Made by a program: the position numbers and the translations under genes
Shown here: positions 21,677 through 32,889 of the stretch, piece after piece
Layout: each line of letters opens with the position of its first letter
How positions within the stretch are numbered: position 1 is the stretch's first letter
Assembly: GCF_030272615.1 (NCBI RefSeq)
Contig: NC_081412.1
Span: 668,944,852-669,006,851 of the forward strand
Origin: Cryptomeria japonica
Taxonomy: Eukaryota; Streptophyta; Pinopsida; Cupressales; Cupressaceae
Direction: 5' to 3'
Length of the DNA stretch: 62,000 nucleotides
Notes under the pieces: generated by a model
The model's database searches: none
The model's input: only the letters and a program-made list of their open reading frames with translations
What the model was told of the DNA's origin: nothing

Positions 21677-21711
21677 AAATTAATTATCACATTAATATTA
21701 ATATTTTATAC

Positions 21712-21986
21712 TCCAAGGGGTTGAGCTTAACTGGTTAAAACACGAGGTTCTCACTGTGGAGACCCAAGTTCAATTCCCAATAGGGACATCTGAAGTGGAA
21801 TTCTAAGTTGTGACTCTTGGCCTTCCATAGGATGGGGAAGATCTTGGGGTCAATCTAATCAAACACAATAATAATAATAATAATTCAAAGATATGTAATG
21901 GGGATGGGGGCTACTGTGTCCCCACTGGTTCATAGCTCCAGTCAAAAGCTATTCAGGCTTTGGCCAATTACCGATCAAAAAAAAAA
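21712..21986 (+). mobile_element. tRNA-derived SINE
   Basis: The head reads like a tRNA: box A TGAGCTTAACTGG at 21722-21734 and box B GTTCAATTCCC at 21768-21778, a normal spacing for RNA polymerase III promoters. The body includes a (TAA)n run near 21866-21884 and ends GGCCAATTACCGATC followed by ten A residues. Length is about 275 bp. Possible imperfect target duplications are ATATTTTATA at 21701 and AATATTTATA after the tail. The shared tail with the LINE at 21657 suggests which LINE supplied its reverse transcriptase. Confidence 0.85.
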
Positions 21987-22264
21987 TATAAATATTTATA
22001 GTGATCAATTAATTATAATGATTAAAATAAATATAATTATCAATCCATTTATTATATGACAATATGTCTAATTTATCATTCTTAGAATCAAATATTAATA
22101 CTAGTTTATGATTTTATGATTATATTATCTTTGAATAATAATAAATTTATAATAAATTAACCTTGGATTTCAATGTTTGTGAATCATCTTAAAATAAAAA
22201 ATGATTTAAAATATTCTTAATTTTTTAAAATATTTTATTTAATATTATTAATTGTAAATGTTAT
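21987..22264. other. AT-rich spacer, no gene
   Basis: Stops in all frames, no motif recognised. Confidence 0.5.
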
Positions 22265-23410
22265 ATATTAAAATTATTTTTTTAGGGTAAGTTGTGGATA
22301 AGGGGTCCACTCCCATCTATAGTAAAGATAACAAACATTGATAAAAGCATCATCCCTATGATACAATTGTACAAAAAAAATGCAAGCCTAAAATTTAGCG
22401 GAGCAAACGAACAAATACTTTGTCTAACTCCATCCTATGATAGAACTGTCATCCAAAATGAGAGCTCTCTCCATACTATGTAGATTTTAATGACATGTGA
22501 TTCTTTGGCCCAGTAAAGGGACATTTATTCTTCTTAGCTTCAGTCCAACCCTAATCTGGGAAGGAATGTAATCCAAGCTCTTTGCCACCATTTGAGTTGT
22601 TACTCCTATGAGATGGCAAAGAGGTGAAAGAGAAAAAGGCTCCTCTGAAATCCTCATTCACCTTCAAAGTCCTAGAATCATTACCAAATGCAACAATCTA
22701 ATGTTCCACATGAGGAGTCTTAGGAGAAAAAACATGAAAATTAACCATAGAGGGGGTTGACAAAGATTGAAGAAATAAATTAGTATAAGCTAGAACTATT
22801 GTAGGTATTAACTCTGGCTTATCTTGAGAAGCAAAATTTATGTTATCTTGGGTGTTAGATTTTAGACATAGTGAAGAGGAATATTTAGTTGAGAAACACA
22901 CTCTACATCTAAAAGCAATCCTTTCATAGTCCACCTATTGCTACCAATTTTGTTTTCCCACCTCCAAGTGAACCTCTGTAAGGAGGCTATTGGAGAGGTC
23001 CATCTCTATGCAAATCCAAGCACAAGTGGAACTCACATTATTAATTGTCTCCTCTTAGGCATAGATAAAATTTCCCAATGCGTTGCCAATGGCCTACAAA
23101 CTATCCAACTCTCAAAATCGGAATGGGAGATTAGACAAATAGACCTAGAGAAAAGAAAAATTAAAGACTTTTGTTTGGGGATCAAAGGAGGGGTACCAAA
23201 GTTTGTCTTTATGCAAAGGAAATCCCCTTGGAAAACCTAAGTACCAGTTTTCAAAACCTTTTCCATATCTTTGATTGATTCAAACTCAAGTATGAAAAAA
23301 CCTTTTGCGTATGGGTAGATGGTAATCTCATCCTCCAACCCCTCTTTCCTAGAATATGAGATCCAGGCATGAAGCTAGCTCATTTTCGACCACAAATTGA
23401 CATATAAGAG
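22265..23410 (-). pseudogene. LINE ORF1 fragment
   Basis: On the minus strand the frame shows the plant LINE ORF1 plan. An N-terminal RNA-binding part similar to DUF4283 (GFPRGFPLHKDK, AIGNALGNFIYA near 23090) leads to CAWICIEMDLSNSLLTEVHL at about 23023-22965 and then VDYERIAFRCRVC at about 22936-22898, the start of a zinc knuckle. Several stops interrupt it. After the knuckle a Ser/Asn-rich tail runs to about 22265. No ORF2 follows, so this is a truncated or recombined piece. ORF1 proteins coat LINE RNA and carry it to the nucleus. Confidence 0.7.
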
Positions 23411-23419
23411 CATTCTCTA

Positions 23420-24440
23420 TTGGAGTACATTCAACACTAAGGGCATCGGGGGGGGGGGGGTGAATCAATGTTCTTAATCAATTTTCAACCTTTTATTTTT
23501 TTTGCAATTTTGATAGATATAATCAACATGGAATGACAAGTATATGCAACATCATGAACAAATCATACAACACAAATTGACACAATGAAATGTCCTGAGT
23601 GGAAACCCTCCTAGGGAATAAAACCACTTGAATTGCCTCACTGGATTATCTGAAAAATAATTACTTTTACAATGTCTCACTAACTCTTTTATGTATCTCA
23701 CTGATAGACTTTTCAATGCCTCACTGGCTTAACACTTCCCACATAAATAGTTTGAATTACATACAAAGTTTCTTCTCTGTTTCATTTCTTACCATCTTCT
23801 AATTTCATATAAGAGTTAGAAGCAATAGTACAAAATTTCACAATTGTTCAGATACATAATACCATTGTACATTTATATACTCATACACAATAATATCATG
23901 TAGAAAATCAAGTATTCACATACACAACACTAATGTGCACAAAGAAGAAATGCACATTAGTATGTTGTATAGAACTATACAAGATACTGATAAAGTTTGT
24001 CAAATCTGTTTACAGTCTGAATAGTTCATCAAAATGATATCTCCTCAATTTAACTTCATGCACTATATATTTGAAATCCTTCAACAATATGCATATATAA
24101 TATCTTTTGTTCACAAATAGAGTTAAGACTGTCATTGTTCAAACTGCCTTTTACATCAAAACCGCCTCTGTAAAACTATCAACCAACCCAAAATTGGGTT
24201 AAATCAAAGTTTGTCTCATAAACAGAAAGACCCATATTTAAATTTTCATAATACAACAAACCCTTGACTAGGGTTTGAATGAAAATATGTACAAGTATGA
24301 AAAACTCGTAGCTCGAAATACCCTGACTAGGGTTTGATAGTTAAAAAACAAATAAAATCATAAACCCTTTTCAAAAAATGCAGTTTGTAAACAAAGCCCT
24401 TAACCCATTCAATTTTCTTAGAACACAAAATCTAACCGAA
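23420..24440 (-). repeat. Copia-like LTR remnant, minus orientation
   Basis: A run of 13 G at 23448-23460 followed by TGAATCA is the same arrangement as the LTR at 56935-57742 (14 G then TGAATCA), which is TG/CA bounded. On the minus strand this is a poly-C run shortly before an LTR end. The interior has no coding frame and includes a decayed AGTGGAAACCCTCC phrase. Both boundaries are unresolved. Confidence 0.5.
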
Positions 24441-24447
24441 TACAGTA

Positions 24448-25401
24448 ATGCATATACACAGAGAGAATTTTTTTTTTTTTTCAAAACTCACTAAACTCCT
24501 TTATTTTTTTGAAACGAACCCCCTTAATCCCTTTCTTAACACAAACCCCCCTAAAAAGAGGGTTAGAATCCCCAAGAAGAATATTGATGTCTTGTTGGTG
24601 GAGGAAACCTCTAGTTACAAGGTGAAGCCCAAGGGGAAGGATACGAGGTTAATTTTATCTGATTTTGATTCTAGGGAGGAGAAACCTCCTAAATTTTCTA
24701 AAAAATGGGAATTAGAACTGGTGGACTTGGACTCCCAGGACTTACAAGACAAGCCCGAAATGATGCTCGATATTTTGGGAACGACTAGAAGTGCCTCGGT
24801 TGATATGTATCAATTCCAACATTGGGTGTCTCATGAAATTAAGACTCTACATCTTAAGCAGAGAACTTCCTTAGCTAAGTTGGAAAGGATTGAAGGGGCT
24901 GTGGAGAAAGAGGGTCAGGATAGAATAAAGGAAAAGGGAAAAGGAAGTGCCTCAGAGAGAAATGAGTGCACCCTATGGAAAGAAGATGAAAAAATAATGA
25001 TGCTAGAGTGCCTTCAAAAAAATGGGGAGGCCATAGAGATTTTTAAGAATAGATATGATGAAAAGGTTGGGGAGATCAGCCTAAAAATGCAGAAAATTGA
25101 GACTGTTCTCAAGAAGATTATGGAGAACAGTGTGGCAATGCTGAGAGTGTTTGCTACCAATATGTCATCTATGGTGGCTAGATTGGAGAAAATGCACAAT
25201 GACAGGAACTTCCTGTATTTGGAGATGGATGTTGGGGGCTCTAGCTCCAAGGATATCACTCGCACCATGAGGAGGACCAGACAAAGAACCAAGGTGGTGG
25301 AGGTACCTATGCCTCAGGATCTTCTTGACCTCAAGGAAGTAGCTAAGACCATGTTAATGCTGGAGAAAGAGGCTACTAATAGTCTCAGTATTTTCATGTA
25401 A
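24448..25401 (+). CDS. Uncharacterised coiled-coil ORF (317 aa), possibly ORF1-only retroelement
   Basis: An ATG at 24448 opens 317 codons without a stop, the longest clean frame in this part. The first 30 residues are Phe/Leu-rich, from a poly-T stretch, and may not belong; from about residue 34 (PKKRVRIPKKNIDVLL) the protein is basic, then charged. Residues 125-250 have long heptad-like Leu/Ile/Met spacing (LHLKQRTSLAKLERI, ISLKMQKIETVLKKIM), which suggests a coiled coil, and a basic patch TRTMRRTRQRTK follows near residue 280. I recognise no family. Downstream there is a T-rich untranslated stretch and then CCTTAATCAAAAACAAAT at about 25602-25619, like a LINE tail. It could be a LINE-derived ORF1-like protein without ORF2, or a host gene fragment. 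Confidence 0.5.
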   Translation: MHIHRENFFFFSKLTKLLYFFETNPLNPFLNTNPPKKRVRIPKKNIDVLLVEETSSYKVKPKGKDTRLILSDFDSREEKPPKFSKKWELELVDLDSQDLQDKPEMMLDILGTTRSASVDMYQFQHWVSHEIKTLHLKQRTSLAKLERIEGAVEKEGQDRIKEKGKGSASERNECTLWKEDEKIMMLECLQKNGEAIEIFKNRYDEKVGEISLKMQKIETVLKKIMENSVAMLRVFATNMSSMVARLEKMHNDRNFLYLEMDVGGSSSKDITRTMRRTRQRTKVVEVPMPQDLLDLKEVAKTMLMLEKEATNSLSIFM

Positions 25402-25620
25402 CTGGTTATTGTTTTTGTTGCTTAGTTTTGCCAGCACCTCGCTGGTTTTTTGTTGTCTTTCCTCTGGCTATTGTGTTTACGTTGTCCTTCTTTCTTGTAG
25501 TCTGTTCTATTTTGTTTTTATTAATTTTGGTCCAGATTCTTTAATGATCTATCTTCAGATTATGATGTAAGGGGTTTCGGGTCCCCTCAAAACTTGTTTT
25601 TCCTTAATCAAAAACAAATA
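25402..25620 (+). other. Untranslated tail behind the coiled-coil ORF
   Basis: Pyrimidine-rich sequence (TTGTTGTCTTTCCTC) ending with TTAATCAAAAACAAATAA, which resembles a LINE 3' end. No canonical AATAAA was found. Confidence 0.4.
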
Positions 25621-28139
25621 ACGATTTTTCTCAAATAGTTTGAACACAAACAATGACACTACTAATTGGTGAAAGAGATTAACAAACACAAAATATGGAT
25701 TTAGGAATGAAAACCCCTGATTAGGTGATCTTCGTGTTGAAAGGCTCTCGCAACACAAATAAAAAATTATCATGTTGTAATTGCCATGAGATTCTGCTAA
25801 AATACTGTCATGCATTGCCCATCAAAATCGTCATGCACAATCATGACATATTCCTTGGCCGAGGGTAAAACCAAACAAAATTGAATGTTATGAGTGTGCC
25901 CTAATTTGAGATTGAGGGCTTACAAAAATAATACTTTGACAAGAATGCTCCAAAAATAAAACATATAATATGTCTTAACAAAATGCTGCTCATATGCGAT
26001 ATCCCACTCACCAAACATTTTGGTGGGGAAATAATAAGCAAACTAATATGCTCACTAAGACCTTGGTGGTGAGGAATAACATTATAACATTTTACCTAGT
26101 CACTTGGGTGACTTAACCACTTTACCATCACCTAGTGACTTAGTCACAATTATATATGCACAATTTCACGAGGAACTAATCTGTTCAACCAATGCAACCA
26201 AGAAGTGACATAATTCATCTTTACCCTTGGAAAAGATCAAACATGATAGTGCCAAAGTAAAATAATACCGACCTCTTCAAATGTTCAATTGATATTAATA
26301 ATCCCACAAGTTGATATGAGTCAATCTGAAATATTTGACACTAATTCCAAAAATGCCTTAGGGGTTAACATGCTCTTGTGGAAACTATAGAGGCACCATA
26401 ATCACCTGTCACATCGAAGGTGTCGCTTGAGCCATGAGAAATCGCAACAACAAAAGAGGTCGACTATGCCGCAAAAGGAATAGTCTGAAGCATGTTGGAG
26501 TTTTGCATATGTTATTAAAATTAAATTATTATAATAAGAAAAAAATATTTTCCGAAAATTAATGTAATATATAAAATATTAAGGAAATTTCAAATTGCAT
26601 TTTAGAAGGCTCAAAATTGATATAATAGTTTTCCATTTAGTTAATTAAAAGAGCAATGAATATACATAGAAAGAGTAATAGCATCATGACAATTGTTTTA
26701 TACTTAATGGAAAACATAAATATAAAGATTATATTAAGAGAAATTTTTCATCGTTCATATAGTGACTCTAATTTTCTATAAAGCATATCACATGAATGTC
26801 TGAATATTAGGATTGTAAAAACAAAATGGAATCAGACTTGGTAGCAAAAATTGCAATGTGTTGGGTCAGGTGGAAGTAAAACAACTGAGTGAAAAAATAA
26901 TTCCATTTTGCTTCTAAAAAAATAATGTATAAGAGCTAAAACATACTATTTAATCATTTGTAAAATAAACAAGGGACACAATGTATCAAGTTCCTACCAA
27001 TAGTGTTAGGATATGTATGTAGAGTTAGGATTAGGTGGGGTTAGTACTGTGTTGTTGTATTCATTGATGAGAGTGCATAATTTGGAAGTGAGCATGTGCT
27101 AGCTATAATCACAATGTCTAGTAGGAAGGAAATTAAGACATCACAGGTAAATATAAATAATAAAGCTACAAAGTTCACAGCTAGGACTATGATAGTGACT
27201 TAGGTCAATCCTAAATGTATAGATCTAATATGAGGTGATGAAAAATGTATCACTGTTCTAAAGATCAATAATAGCATTATTAGGACATGAGATATTATAA
27301 GCTACATTAGTATGCAAATATGTCATTTGGAAACTAATAATTACATTTAAAACATTCTTACTATTTAAAATATATTAAATTTGAAGATATTTTAATTAAA
27401 GAAAACCTAAAACATAAAAAATAAACATTTGAACCTTTTATATTTATAAAATTAATTATGAATTTAAACTTTTGATATATACATACAATTGTCAAATTTC
27501 CATCGATAATAAAGAATATTATGACATTAAAGAGGGGAAGGAGGGAGGCATATAGGAAGAAACCTATTATAATAGAGTAAATAAATGAAATTTTAAAAGT
27601 TTTGATTTTTTTAAATGTTAATACATAGTTTATAATAAGTTATGAAAATAAAATGACAATTGCAAGAAAATCAAGTGCCACGTAGTGGCGAGTACTTGCC
27701 ATCATAGTATTGCAATAAAAATATTTGGTCTAATTTTTAATTATTATAATTTTGAATTGTAATAAAAAAATATTTGAATTTTTAATTATTATAATTTTTT
27801 ATTGTTATTTTAAAATTATATTAGAATAATTATATTTATGTAATATTAACTATAACTCTTATTTTAATAAAATAATATAAACTAGTAATTGCACTTTGGT
27901 GTGGAAGGTCAATTGGGAAAAAATGGTCTATTTTTTGGATAAATTTGTGTAGTGCAGAGGTCAATTTGTGGTCATGATGTTGCTTGTACAACAAAGGAAT
28001 TAATTGAGAGGTGATAGATTAAAATTAACTTTGCATCCAGTTACAAGGATTCAATCATAATTGAAATGAAACCTTTGAATTGAGAAGATAATCAAGTTTT
28101 ATTAGCAACAGGCTCATATTATCTTTGCAATAGGGTGAG
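25621..28139. other. AT-rich intergenic sequence, no gene
   Basis: No credible frame. At 27671-27697 the phrase CAAGTGCCACGTAGTGGCGA contains a perfect GCCAC-GTA-GTGGC hairpin. The remainder is A/T-rich with stops in all frames. Confidence 0.5.
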
Positions 28140-29874
28140 CACAAGAGTGAGGTTGGGATAGGGCTAGAAAGAGGGATATATATAGGGGTAAGAGTGAGGG
28201 AGAGATTGGTAAAGAGATAGACATAGAGATAGAGAAGAAGATGAAGATATAGTTGGAATCAAAGATAGAGATGGAGAATGGGGAGAGGAAGATGGAGAGA
28301 AGGAGAGAGATATGAGAGAGACAAAGAGAGAGGGGAGAGGAATATAGAGGTATGAAAGAGAAAAATAAATAATTGGAGAGAGATGAAGATATAGAAAGAT
28401 AACGATAGAGAGAGAGAGGGAGGGAGAGATAGAGATAGAGGGATAGATGAAAGAAGTGATAGGGAAAGATAGATATAGAGAGGAAAAGAGATATGGATAT
28501 AGAGGTACAAAAAGAGGGAGAATGAGAGAGATGGATGGATAGAAGGAGGCATGTCTAGAGATTAGGGGGAGAGATGAAGATAGAGAAAAAGAGGAGGGAA
28601 AAAATGATTGAGCAAGGGAGAGGGGGAGATAAAGATAGAAAGAGAGGAGATAGAGAGGGAGAGACAAACATGAAGAGATAGAGAGAGATAAAAAGGAAGC
28701 GAGAGAGATGATATATATATAGTGAGATATAACTAGAGAGTTAGATATATAGAGAGAGGGGAAGAGGGAGAGAGATAAATAAATGGACAAATAGAGCTAG
28801 AGAGAGGGTGAGAGAAATAAGGGACATAGATATATATTGGAAGAGAAAGAGAGAGATATAGAGATATACAGGAAGAACAAGGGAGAGAGGTAGAGATAAA
28901 GAGATTAATAGGGGGATAGGTAGGGAATGGGGGAGGGAGAGATGAGTAGAAATAGATAGGAGGGATGGCCCAGAGAGAGAGTGGGGGGAAATTGATATAG
29001 ATAGAGGAAAATATAGATAGATAGAGAGGGATAGAGAGAGATAGAGATATATCTGTATAGAAAGTGATAGATAGACGAGCCGAAAAGAGATGGAGAGAAA
29101 TATAGAAAAATATATATTGTGCAAGAGATATGGAACAAATGAGAGAGGGGGGGGGGAGAGTGAGAGAAAGGAGCTGACAAAGACAAGTAATAAACAGAGA
29201 AAGACTTAGACTTTAGAGAGAAGGAGACAAATAAAGAGGGGGAAAGATGGAGATAGAGAGATATATAGAGAGAGGGAGAAACATGTAGTGTGTGTATAAA
29301 CATTAGAGAGAAGAAGTAGAGAAATATAAAAAGAGGGAGTGATGGGGAGATAGGGAGAGATAAGATAGAAAGACGGAGAGAAGCAATATATAAGGATATA
29401 AAGAGATAGATATAGGGATAGAAAGGATCTAGAGAGTAAATATATCTTGTAAAATATAGAGGGGATGAGCAAGAGGGAGAGATAAAAAGAGAGAAAAGGG
29501 GAGAGAGGAAGAAATAGAGATAGAAATATGGTGAGAATTAGAGAGGGGGGGATAGAGAGATAGAAAGATAAAGATATAGGAAGTTATATATGGAGAGGTA
29601 GAGATGGATATGGAGAGAGTGGGAGAGATGAAGAGGAATGTATAATATCTAGAGATAGTGAGATAGAATAGAGATAGGGAGGAGGAAATAGGTTGGAGTG
29701 TTTGTTTGTGTGAGTGAGAGAGATATAGATCTAAAGATAAGGAGGGAGTACGACAAAATGTGTGTGAGTAAAAGTTATACAGAGATAGATATAAAGAGGA
29801 AGAAATATATACAAAAAAATAAAGGGGGAGAGGGAGAGAGATGATATAGAAGTAGAGAGATATAAAAAGAGGGG

Positions 29875-29946
<72 letters not shown>

Positions 29947-29990
29947 GGAGAGGTAAGGAGATATAGATAAAGGAGAGAGATGGAGATGGA
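28140..29990. repeat. 1.85 kb GA-rich polypurine satellite
   Basis: Almost every base on the plus strand is A or G, in AGAGAG, GGGAGAG, AGATAGAG and GATATAGA units, with only scattered T and rare C. Long reverse-strand frames read Ser/Leu/Tyr/Ile/Pro strings and are artefacts of the repeat. Confidence 0.95.
29879..29943. repeat. Perfect (GA)n microsatellite
   Basis: About 32 uninterrupted GA units at the right end of the purine tract. Confidence 0.97.
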
Positions 29991-30854
29991 GATAATGATC
30001 AAATTTCATGCTACCATCAACATAACTCCCCAAAGACATATGATATCCTTAAATTATTGGCATGAAATGAGTTATCAAAAGTTAGTTACTCTTTCTTTCT
30101 CTCTCGCTCTAAACATTTAATTTAGGTCTTAAGTTTAAATTTATTTTATTATATAATTTAGAATAAAATTCAAATATAATTATTCTATAATAAATAAAAT
30201 TTAAATAAGACAAAATGTATAAATTCTAATATCTTTTAATTATTATTTGTAATTCCATTAAAAAACACAAATAATTAGAATACAATTTTAGCTTACTTAA
30301 AAATCAACCCTTAAAAGAAGTGGAAGAATTAGAATAAATAAGTAAATAATAGAATATCTAATAAAAAAAAGATAATATTAAAAGAAAATAGTAAGAAAAG
30401 AAATATTTTAATTCAAAATATAATTACTCTATCATAATTAAAATTTTAATAAGACAAATAATTATAGATTAAAATATAATAATTTTTAATTATTATAAAA
30501 AGACAAATAATTAAAATAAATTTTGAACTTAATGAAAAATTAACTCCTAATAAATAGTATTAAAATGTATATTGTTTTATTAAATTTTACTATAAAAGAT
30601 CTCTTTTTTTAAATTAATATAAATTTAAGTGATTAATTCTATAGTCTTCATTCTTCTCCCCAATTTTAAACCATTGATTTCAATAAGTAGGTTGTTCACT
30701 TCATTTAGGGAATGCTTCGACATAATAATTATAATATAATAAAAAAATTATATAGTGAAAATATATTTTTTTCTTAAAAGCATAATCCTAATTTAATTTT
30801 AAAATTTATATAATTATAATTATAATAATTAAATTAATTTCAAATATAATTATT
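29991..30854. other. AT-rich spacer, no gene
   Basis: Poly-A/T and AATTA-type sequence with stops in all frames. A short CT run near 30090-30110 is on the opposite strand to the GA tract. Confidence 0.5.
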
Positions 30855-31252
30855 ATTTTTTGGATAAAGGGGTAAAGATTTATTCAGAAATCATAGAGAT
30901 ACAAAGCCCAGGCCTTAGGCCCACAAAGACAACAACAAAACCAGAAGGAACCTAAAGAAACCACCAGCAGCACCACTACACAATCCAGTGACCATAACTA
31001 AAAACCAGACCAACGCATTTACACTGATAATACCTTTTCGGAAAGAACTCAAAAAGATGGCATTGCTCAAAGTAGGGCCAAAGGCCAACTACTTTGGAAA
31101 TACACCAAAAACCAGGCTCATTCGGAACCCCGAAGGGCCTCAAAATTGACAATGAAAAAAGTTCCAAAATTAAAAGGGGAAATTTTCTCCACACCACTGG
31201 GTGCTCCTCCATCATCCTGTCGTCTAGCATTAACCTAAAACAAGAGACACCC

Positions 31253-32889
31253 TCAACCACTACCAAAGCCACCATTATCCTCCACTAAGATCCTCTCCAA
31301 GTCTTCACAATAAACCCGGGGTAGATTCCCCCATTCCTCAACCTTCCAATCATCAACATTCTTTGAAGCCCACTTGGCCAAACAATCAACAATCCTATTC
31401 CACTCATGCGGAATGTGGACAAAAGACACCTCCTCCATCCTTGAGCTAATATGTAAAATCTACTGAACAATCCAAACTAATTGCCAGGTAACATCGTTTA
31501 CCTTCTAACTAATCAACAAATTCACAACAACCTGTGAATCAGATTCACAAATAACTTTATGCTAGCCTAAGCCATAAGCACGCTCAAAAGCAACCAGAAT
31601 TGCTAATCCCTCCATAAATTTGTTAATCTATTGCCCTTTATGAATAGAGAAGAAGAACATTACCTCACCCATGCAATCTCTACCAACACATGTTATCCTG
31701 ACAGGCCCAGGATTGCCATGAGCAAAACCATTTGTGTTAATATTCAAGAAATTCGTTGGGGGAGGTTGGCAATTGCCCTCCCTTTGAATCTTCTTCTTAG
31801 CACGTCTACCTCTTCTGACACAAGCAGAGCTACGAGATAGTCCCTGAAAATCCAATCTTTTAGTGATTTTTGCATCGTTTCTATCCAATGGGAACATCAC
31901 CTCACATTTAGCTTCAATCATTTCCTGGACCATCCCCATAATTCTATGCCACACTTGTTGGACCAATAACCTCTCCCCCCAAAAAATCCCATGATTCCTT
32001 TCCAACCAAATCTGCCAAAGAATGAAATTAGGCCCAATACACCAAACAATCTGGAGAAAAGAAGTCATAGTAGGAGGCTTGCCCAAACTATTCCAGAATT
32101 CCACAAGGGATGTAGCATGAACACAAGGATGTTTCTAGACATTCCACCAAAAGTGCCAAATCTACAAAGAGAAAGGACAACGAAAGAACAAATGTGAAGA
32201 GTCCTCTTCAGCAACACCACACAAAACACAGATGGAAGGGTCGTGAAATCCTTTCTTCCAAATATTATCTCAAGTCAAGCATATGTTCCATGCTACCATC
32301 CACATAAAGCAATTACACTTAGGCCAAGAGAACTTATTCCACACAAACTTCCACCACTGGACCTCCCCCCCATTAAGCCTACGAACCAACATTTCTGGGT
32401 AGCCACCTGCAACCATATAAACCCCTTTAGGATTCAGATACCAAGCAAGGACATCCTTGTCCTTAAGGGAACTACAAAGCCTACCAGATAATATATTATG
32501 AAGCTCAGCACAATCTTCTTCCAAGCCACGCACCGACCATTCACCTTGGGTTTTCCACCTCGCAACCTCCAATTGCCCACAAGGGACCATAGACTTAAAA
32601 TCACTCACCCTTGACCATCTTGCCATCAAGAAGCATTGACAAAGGGCCATCAAATGAGGGTGCTGAGAAACAATGGGGGAATAGCCATCCCAAGAATCCA
32701 ACTAGAAGAGAGTCGCAGTTCCCTTTTTACATATCCAAAATAAACCTTCCTTGATCAATGCAACCCCCTTCTTCAGAGATCCCCAAATCACTGAGCCAAC
32801 CAAGGGATATCAAGGAACCTCCTACTTTGGAATACCATGAAGATATTTATCAGTCAAAATCCTTGCCTAGATTTGGTCTTGCTCCACAC
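31253..32889 (-). pseudogene. LINE ORF2 C-terminus: zinc-binding region and RNase H
   Basis: From the right, the frame at 32701-32270 is the zf-RVT-like region behind plant LINE polymerases (LAWYLNPKGVYMVAGGYPEM, VWNKFSWPKCNCFMWMVAWN). At 32104-31628 comes the linker (CIGPNFILWQIWLERNHGIF) and the start of RNase H (LNINTNGFAHGNPGPV; the first catalytic Asp reads Asn). Further down are EGLAILVAFERA with the Glu, CESDSQVVVNLL with the Asp and HIPHEWNRIVDCLAKWAS with the His and last Asp at about 31420-31370. Two stops interrupt the RNase H near 31570 and 31500. The domain degrades RNA in the hybrid during target-primed synthesis. Confidence 0.85.

Larger units (their letters stand above)
19879..21690 (+). 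mobile_element. 3' end of a LINE with RNase H
   Basis: The stretch holds a complete RNase H domain (19921-20406), a further frame of unknown function, an untranslated part and a tail ATTACCGATCAAATAAAATA at 21657-21676. Order and tail fit the 3' end of an L1-type plant LINE truncated at its 5' side, as reverse transcription of LINEs commonly leaves. No reverse transcriptase is present in this fragment. Confidence 0.65.

Noticed and set aside
21712-21790. Possible functional tRNA gene
   Set aside because: Box A and box B are present, but no cloverleaf arms pair properly and the sequence continues into a SINE body with an A tail.
28164-29472. Long reverse-strand frames rich in Ser, Leu, Tyr, Ile and Pro
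   Set aside because: They are translations of the GA-rich repeat and have no protein-like complexity.
29731-30039. Reverse-strand Ser-Leu repeat protein
   Set aside because: Produced by the (GA)n microsatellite.
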